Positions 13,323 to 17,219 of a stretch of DNA of 17,219 nucleotides are shown here, in pieces. The translations under genes were made by a program, and so were the position numbers. Origin of the DNA: an uncultured Altererythrobacter sp. (lineage in GTDB: Bacteria; Pseudomonadota; Alphaproteobacteria; Sphingomonadales; Sphingomonadaceae); contig CALLIO010000049.1 of assembly GCA_938009055.1 (NCBI GenBank), positions 1 to 17,219 on the forward strand. The letters run 5' to 3'. Below the pieces are notes generated by a model. It saw only the letters and a program-made list of their open reading frames with translations, was not told where the DNA came from and searched no databases. Positions within the stretch are counted from its first letter, which is position 1, and each line of letters begins with the position of its first letter.

Positions 13323-13910
13323 TCATTCTTCTTCGTCATCATCCCAGTCGTCCTCATCCTCCTGCGACGGGGTGTATTGGGCAACCAGCACAGAGCTGGC
13401 CATGACATGCCCATCCACTTCCGCGATCAGATCGGCACGGCTGGCCCCCGGCATGAGGGTCAGCGGCAGATCGAGCGCGAAAAGCTGGAATACGAATGTG
13501 TGGGTTTCGCCAGTTGGCAATTCGGGCAACAGCCACTCTGAATTGCCAAGCGCGTTCTTCCCTGTGCGAGGGGGTACTTCCCCCTCCAAAATCTTGCCCT
13601 TTTGGCCAGGCAGGCCCCACACCACCCAGTGGCATTTGGGATCATCGGATGAGCTTGTCGCATCCTCGACAATGATCGCCAATTCCTGTGTGCCAGGGGG
13701 CGGCGCAGTCCATTCGAGCGGCGGCGCGACCGCATCTTCCTCATCCGCAGTAAAGCACGGATCGAGTTCCACACCCGCTTCGAATGCTGGGCTGATGAGT
13801 TTCATCCCGCCCTTCTCAAAGCCGCGCGCATCGCCCAGCCGGCACACAGCCAAACCGCCATGCCGGGCGGCAGGCGGAAGAGCAGAATGGAGCCAGTCAG
13901 GCGCTGTCAT
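13323..13910 (-). CDS. YbhB/YbcL-family (PEBP, Raf kinase inhibitor-like) protein with acidic tail
   Basis: A 195-residue protein of the phosphatidylethanolamine-binding fold. The core starts near MKLISPAFEAG (residue 36), with APPLEWTAPPPGTQELAII, then DDPKCHWVVWGLP (anion-pocket Asp and His), and THTFVFQLFALD late. Two additions are unusual: about 35 N-terminal residues (TAPDWLHSALPPAARHGG) and a run of about 14 mostly acidic residues at the C-terminus (QEDEDDWDDDEEE). No signal peptide is seen, so it should be cytoplasmic. The ATG at 13910 lacks a good ribosome binding site. An inner ATG at 13803-13805 with AAGG upstream would give the usual length of about 160 residues; I keep the longer form because its extension resembles N-termini of relatives, but the start is uncertain. 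Bacterial PEBPs have no agreed biochemical role. Confidence 0.85.
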   Translation of the reverse strand: MTAPDWLHSALPPAARHGGLAVCRLGDARGFEKGGMKLISPAFEAGVELDPCFTADEEDAVAPPLEWTAPPPGTQELAIIVEDATSSSDDPKCHWVVWGLPGQKGKILEGEVPPRTGKNALGNSEWLLPELPTGETHTFVFQLFALDLPLTLMPGASRADLIAEVDGHVMASSVLVAQYTPSQEDEDDWDDDEEE

Positions 13911-14159
13911 CGGATAAGAATCTTTCTTCTCAATGGAATATCCAAACTAGGCGCTTCAATCCGCGCTTTCGAGATGCGCAAGGGCGTTTTGGAGCAGTTT
14001 TCCCCGTAAACTCTCACTAAATTCGGCGAAAATGGGCCAAAATGGGCTGATTCCCCGATTTGATCCCTGAATACTCATTGACCATTCAGTTCGAATACTC
14101 ACTGTGTTACCCCGTAGTCTTCAGGCCAAACCGCTTAAAAACTCAAGGTCGCACACGTC
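13911..14159. promoter_or_regulatory. Divergent region between the PEBP gene and the S41 protease, with short repeats
   Basis: This 249-base, relatively AT-rich gap holds no convincing gene. It carries a tandem 10-base repeat, AAAATGGGCC/T, at 14029-14048. It also has two direct copies of GAATACTCA at 14069-14077 and 14093-14101, 24 bases apart, with TTGACC at 14078-14083 between them. They could be activator or repressor sites for the S41 gene. No good -10 sits at the right distance from TTGACC. Confidence 0.35.
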
Positions 14160-15596
14160 ATGAAAATTGCCCGCTCAGCTCTCTCCGCTTCTCTTGCTCT
14201 CGCTTTGGTCGCTTGCGGCGGAGGAGGAGGATCGGGCAGCACGGCAACCGGCGGCGGGACAGGTGTGACACCCACACCCACCACCTCCGGCGCTTGCTCG
14301 ATTTCGCAGCGCCGCGACTGGGCCAAGGCTGTGATCGACGAGTGGTATCTCTTCCCCGATCTGATCGACAATTCAGTCAATCCGGCAAGCTTCAACGATC
14401 TGCAGGATTACCTCAATGCGTTGGTCGCACCGGCACGCGCGCAATCGAAAGATCGCGGTTTCACCTTCATCACCTCGATTGAGGAGGAAAACGCGCTCAT
14501 CAATTCCGGATCGAGCGCAGGTTTTGGCATCCGCCTTGCCTATGACACGGTGAACAACCGCGTCTTCCTGCTCGAATCCTTCGAGAATGCGCCTGGCTTT
14601 GCAGCGGGTATGGACCGCGGAACCGAACTGCTGGGCATTGGCGTTGATGCGAACAGCGTGCAAACCGTCTCCTCGCTCATGGCATCGGGCGGACCGCAAG
14701 CGGTTATCGATGCGCTAGGCCCATCAGACCCGGGTGTCAGCCGCGTGCTGCGATTCCTGACATTGCAAGGCAACACGGTCGAAACTGCGGTTTCTAAAGC
14801 TGACTTCGCGCTCGATCCGATTTCCGACCGCCACGGCGTGCAGATCCTCAATGATGGCGGCAAGCAGGTTGGCTATGTCCAATTGCGGACCTTCATTGTC
14901 AGCGATGCGGCCAACCAGTTGCGCACGGCGTTCAATCAGTTTTCAAACCAAGGGATAGACGAGGTCATCATTGATCTGCGCTATAATGGCGGCGGATTGG
15001 TTAGCGTCGCAGAGGTCTTTGGCGATCTGCTGGGCCGTAACAATGTGGGGCAAGTCTACAGCCGCACGACATTGCGCGCATCCAAATCGGCAGAGAATGA
15101 AACGCGGCTTTTCGGCAATGAGGCATCCTCTATTGCCCCCAGCAAAGTCGCTTTCATTATGACCGGATCCAGCGCATCTGCTAGCGAGCTGCTGGCCAAT
15201 TCCATGCTTTCCTACCTTGGCAATAACACTGCGATGATCGGCTCCAACACTTTCGGCAAGCCGGTTGGTCAGTTCGGCTTTGACCGCACTGAGTGCGATG
15301 ACCGCCTGCGGGTCGTGACCTTCCAGACTGAAAATGCTGATGGGAACGCTGAGTATTTTGACGGGCTGGCGAGCGCTTTTCCCAATACCTGCGCTGCGAC
15401 CGATGATCTGTTCACGCCTTTCGATGATCCGACCGAGGATTCCATTGCGCGTGCGCTCGACTTCCTTGGCGGGCGGACATGCACTCCGATCAGCGGGGCG
15501 AAACAGCCCGGCGTTGCCGCACAAGCTCCTGAAATGGAGATGATGCAGCCCGAACGGCCCAATGCCGCGCAATTTGAAATTCCCGGATTGTTCTAG
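14160..15596 (+). CDS. S41-family (C-terminal processing type) peptidase, lipoprotein
   Basis: A 478-residue exported serine protease. The lipobox LVAC gives lipidated Cys19, followed by a Gly-rich run and a short Pro-Thr linker. A helical part (about 45-105) and a PDZ-like part (about 115-200, FENAPGFAAGMDRGTELLGI) precede the catalytic domain. There, GYVQLRTF and EVIIDLRYNGGG are S41 hallmarks. SSASASELLANSM carries the likely nucleophile Ser340, and FGKPVGQ gives the Lys367 general base, the usual spacing of the Ser-Lys dyad. A Pro/Met-rich tail ends the protein. The ATG at 14160 has AAGG 10 bases upstream and begins the signal peptide. The stop is 13 bases before the DUF962 gene, so the two are likely co-transcribed. 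Substrates are unknown; it is the second lipoprotein protease of the window. Confidence 0.92.
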   Translation: MKIARSALSASLALALVACGGGGGSGSTATGGGTGVTPTPTTSGACSISQRRDWAKAVIDEWYLFPDLIDNSVNPASFNDLQDYLNALVAPARAQSKDRGFTFITSIEEENALINSGSSAGFGIRLAYDTVNNRVFLLESFENAPGFAAGMDRGTELLGIGVDANSVQTVSSLMASGGPQAVIDALGPSDPGVSRVLRFLTLQGNTVETAVSKADFALDPISDRHGVQILNDGGKQVGYVQLRTFIVSDAANQLRTAFNQFSNQGIDEVIIDLRYNGGGLVSVAEVFGDLLGRNNVGQVYSRTTLRASKSAENETRLFGNEASSIAPSKVAFIMTGSSASASELLANSMLSYLGNNTAMIGSNTFGKPVGQFGFDRTECDDRLRVVTFQTENADGNAEYFDGLASAFPNTCAATDDLFTPFDDPTEDSIARALDFLGGRTCTPISGAKQPGVAAQAPEMEMMQPERPNAAQFEIPGLF

Positions 15597-15609
15597 GGGG
15601 CAGACACCG

Positions 15610-15957
15610 ATGAGCAAACGCTACACGACATTTGCCGAATTCTGGCCGTTCTACCTACAAGAGCACAGCCTGCCGCGCACCCGCGCCCTGCATTATGTTG
15701 GCACGACTTTGGTGATTGCCTTGGCGATCTATGCGGCTGTTACGGGCAAGTGGCTGTGGCTATTGGCGATGCCATTGGCGGGATATTTCTTTGCCTGGAT
15801 TGCCCATTTCACGGTCGAGAAGAACCGGCCTGCAACCTTCACCTATCCGCTGTGGTCGCTTTATGCCGATTTCAAGATGTGGTTCTGCTGGCTAACCGGC
15901 AGGCTGGGACCAGAGCTTGAGCGCGCCGGTGTCACGGCCAAGGAGCGGCAGGCTTAA
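15610..15957 (+). CDS. DUF962 / Mpo1-like membrane protein
   Basis: A 115-residue protein with a conserved N-terminal FWPFYLQEHSLPRTRALHYVGT, two or three hydrophobic helices, and AHFTVEKNRPATFTYPLWSL. This is the DUF962 pattern, with the conserved His residues of both blocks. The yeast relative Mpo1 is an iron-dependent dioxygenase shortening 2-hydroxy fatty acids during phytosphingosine breakdown; bacterial members are uncharacterised. The frame is open from 15562, but the ATG at 15610 is chosen because it has AGGGGGC at 15595-15601 and avoids overlap with the S41 gene. The stop overlaps that of the convergent GFA-type gene in the palindrome TTAA. Confidence 0.87.
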   Translation: MSKRYTTFAEFWPFYLQEHSLPRTRALHYVGTTLVIALAIYAAVTGKWLWLLAMPLAGYFFAWIAHFTVEKNRPATFTYPLWSLYADFKMWFCWLTGRLGPELERAGVTAKERQA

Positions 15958-16361
15958 AGCCCCTCTGGTACCGTTTCAAACTGCGGCAAATCGCCCATTT
16001 CGACCCAGCTTTGCGCGCTTTTGGTGTAGCAATGGAAGCTTGGTTTGAGGGTGGATGTATCATCCAGCGTGCCTGCCTTGATGAACAAGGGCGCACCCTC
16101 CGGCTCCAACCGAGAGAAGACAGGCGAACCGCAATTGGGGCAGAACTGGCGCCTCACTGTCGCGCCGCTATCGCCGGTATCGTTATAGGTTTTAAGCTCG
16201 CCGCTCACGCTCACCGCATCTTCGGGCACGCCGACGATAATCGAAAGCGCGCTGCCTGCCTGCCGCTGGCAATTCTTGCAGTGGCACGTCACGCACATTA
16301 GCGGATCAGCATCCACCGTATATGTGATGTCGCCGCATAGGCATTGTCCTGTCAGTCCCAT
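15954..16361 (-). CDS. GFA/CENP-V family zinc protein
   Basis: A 135-residue protein of the glutathione-dependent formaldehyde-activating-enzyme fold. Zinc ligands are visible as Cys7 and Cys9 (GQCLCGDITY), Cys26, Cys28 and Cys31 (TCHCKNCQRQAG) and Cys74 and Cys77 (RRQFCPNCGSP). Members are widespread, and most are not formaldehyde enzymes, so the activity stays open. The ATG at 16359-16361 has AAGGGGG at 16367-16373. It is last in a minus-strand run of three genes, 12 bases after the stop of the four-helix membrane protein. Its own stop overlaps that of the convergent DUF962 gene. Confidence 0.92.
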   Translation of the reverse strand: MGLTGQCLCGDITYTVDADPLMCVTCHCKNCQRQAGSALSIIVGVPEDAVSVSGELKTYNDTGDSGATVRRQFCPNCGSPVFSRLEPEGAPLFIKAGTLDDTSTLKPSFHCYTKSAQSWVEMGDLPQFETVPEGL

Positions 16362-16373
16362 TTTCGCCCCCTT

Positions 16374-16739
16374 CTAATCGCCGCGATTGAACAGATAGAC
16401 CAGAAAGCCGAGCGCGAAGATCAAGTCACCTGCGAGAACTGCGAGGATCAGTGGATCGCCGTCGCCCATCAAATTGCGCGGGCCGAGCAATCCGACCACC
16501 CCTAGCTTGCCGATGACTCCTGCCCAAAGCGTTGGCGCATAGCGGCGCGGCTCACGCGCTACGAGCAGGTAGATGATCCCCATGGAGAAAACCAGCAGGC
16601 CGATAATCCGCGCATCGAGCGAGCTTTCAGGCACCAGCATCGCCGCCAGTCCGATCAGAAAGTTGAACAGCGCCGCTATATAGAAAAAGCGGCTCCAGCC
16701 GGTCTGCTCTTCAGCAACGCTGCTTTCCTGTGTGGCCAT
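16374..16739 (-). CDS. Uncharacterised four-helix membrane protein
   Basis: A 121-residue protein that I do not recognise beyond its layout. A polar N-terminus of about 15 residues is followed by four hydrophobic segments: FFYIAALFNFLIGLAAML, IIGLLVFSMGIIYLLVA, a segment around LWAGVIGKLGVVGLL, and LILAVLAGDLIFALGFLVYL. There is a loop AREPRRYAP and a short C-terminus. The length suits small membrane proteins of unknown function common in alphaproteobacteria. Its ATG directly follows the stop of the upstream lipoprotein gene, with GGGGGAGAA at 16749-16757 as ribosome binding site. The two are therefore in one operon and coupled. Confidence 0.8.
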   Translation of the reverse strand: MATQESSVAEEQTGWSRFFYIAALFNFLIGLAAMLVPESSLDARIIGLLVFSMGIIYLLVAREPRRYAPTLWAGVIGKLGVVGLLGPRNLMGDGDPLILAVLAGDLIFALGFLVYLFNRGD

Positions 16740-17156
16740 CTAATCGTTCTCCCCCGGCGTGAAGCCTTGTTTATCTGTATGTCCGCAGCCTTGAAGCGCC
16801 CTTTCGCCCCATTGCACCGTGGTGGTGAAGGGATAGCTGGCATCGCTCATCCCGTCGCTGCATTCGCCCGGCGTCACCATGACCGTGATCGCCTTGTCTT
16901 CCAAGACGCCGGAGAAGCTCAATCCGCCATTTCCTGCAAAGCGCTCGACTTCGCCAGTGCTGCCATCGAGGTTTTCCGGAGCAGTATAGGTCAGCGTCTC
17001 ACCTTCGATTGTGATCCCCCAGAAGGGTTCCGTACCGCCCAGCGAGATAACTTCATCCGCGCCAATGCCGTCATAGCTGGCAACGATCTCTTCTTCAGGC
17101 GTGCTGCATCCTGCGGTGGTGAGCAGCGCTGCTGCAATGGGCCAGAGAATCCTCAT
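16740..17156 (-). CDS. COG3650-like small lipoprotein
   Basis: A 138-residue exported lipoprotein from the chosen start. The signal MRILWPIAAALLTTAGC has lipobox TAGC with Cys17. The body contains GGTEPFWGITIEGETLTY, then FSGVLEDKAITVMVTPGECSDGM, and WGERALQGCGH near the end. The TEPFW motif with two late Cys residues is typical of COG3650-type proteins, often found beside META/HslJ-like domains; the function is unknown. An upstream ATG at 17178-17180 adds eight residues, MPRARLCL. Neither start has a clear ribosome binding site; the inner one gives the more usual signal length. First gene of a minus-strand run with the membrane protein and the GFA-type gene. Confidence 0.82.
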   Translation of the reverse strand: MRILWPIAAALLTTAGCSTPEEEIVASYDGIGADEVISLGGTEPFWGITIEGETLTYTAPENLDGSTGEVERFAGNGGLSFSGVLEDKAITVMVTPGECSDGMSDASYPFTTTVQWGERALQGCGHTDKQGFTPGEND

Positions 17157-17180
17157 GAGGCAAAGCCTAGCGCGCGGCAT

Positions 17181-17199
17181 GCAATATGGCCAGTATTGC
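17181..17199. repeat. Short inverted repeat upstream of the lipoprotein gene
   Basis: GCAATA and TATTGC form 6-base arms around TGGCCAG. The site lies 24 bases upstream of the chosen lipoprotein start, so it could be an operator in that gene's promoter. The right window edge hides the rest of the region, and a 6-base palindrome can arise by chance. Confidence 0.25.
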
Positions 17200-17219
17200 G
17201 ACTGGGCGCCCCCAATCTG

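Noticed and set aside
14060..14482. 140-codon plus-strand frame starting before the S41 gene
   Set aside because: It overlaps the lipoprotein signal of the S41 gene in another frame and becomes Arg/His-rich low-quality sequence; the S41 frame is clearly the coding one.
15562..15609. Longer N-terminus for the DUF962 protein
   Set aside because: It overlaps the end of the S41 gene, and the family-like sequence begins at the ATG at 15610, which has its own ribosome binding site.
1..17219. Mobile island, phage or defence system
   Set aside because: No integrase, transposase, tRNA, toxin-antitoxin, nuclease or phage gene was recognised, and composition is even across the window.

Overview
The window looks like ordinary chromosome from an alphaproteobacterium of the Sphingomonadales, probably Erythrobacteraceae. 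This is inferred from the moderately GC-rich, GC3-biased coding DNA, the protein style (lipoproteins whose lipobox Cys leads a Gly-rich run, a YbhB-like protein next to a SWIB protein) and the tight gene packing. No rRNA, tRNA, CRISPR array, insertion sequence or phage gene was seen. No gap between genes exceeds 300 bases.

Region 1 (1-7665) is a catabolic island for CoA-linked acids. Two acyl-CoA dehydrogenases on the minus strand (1140-2333, then 1-1136, which runs off the left edge) look like the two unlike subunits of a heteromeric enzyme. Divergently, on the plus strand, lie a GPH-type cation symporter (2570-4003), an ACAD11-type acyl-CoA dehydrogenase (4136-5470), a zinc alcohol dehydrogenase (5498-6586) and an APH-fold kinase (6586-7665). 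The kinase and the ACAD11-type enzyme correspond to the two halves of animal ACAD11 and to LvaA/LvaC of Pseudomonas levulinate catabolism. There a 4-hydroxyacyl-CoA is phosphorylated and the phosphate then eliminated to give an enoyl-CoA. The proposed flow is import of an acid, redox at a hydroxyl or keto group, phosphorylation, elimination and beta-oxidation. Substrates cannot be read from the sequence.

Region 2 (7687-12494) holds a subtilisin-like lipoprotein with a C-terminal outer-membrane barrel (NalP/SphB1-like, minus), divergent from dapD (plus, lysine/peptidoglycan synthesis). dapD ends directly against a secreted M19 membrane dipeptidase (minus).

Region 3 (12548-17219) holds small genes: a DoxX-like membrane protein with a clear terminator, a minus-strand pair encoding a YbhB/PEBP protein with an acidic tail and a SWIB-domain protein, an S41 lipoprotein protease followed by a DUF962/Mpo1-like membrane protein, and a minus-strand run of a COG3650-like lipoprotein, a four-helix membrane protein and a GFA/CENP-V-type zinc protein.

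The points most worth a second look are the split ACAD11 module, a 14-codon leader ORF whose stop overlaps the GTG start of the symporter, the lipoprotein autotransporter protease with a terminator-like hairpin in its own leader, and the PEBP-SWIB pair. I see no convincing wholly new defence or mobile system.
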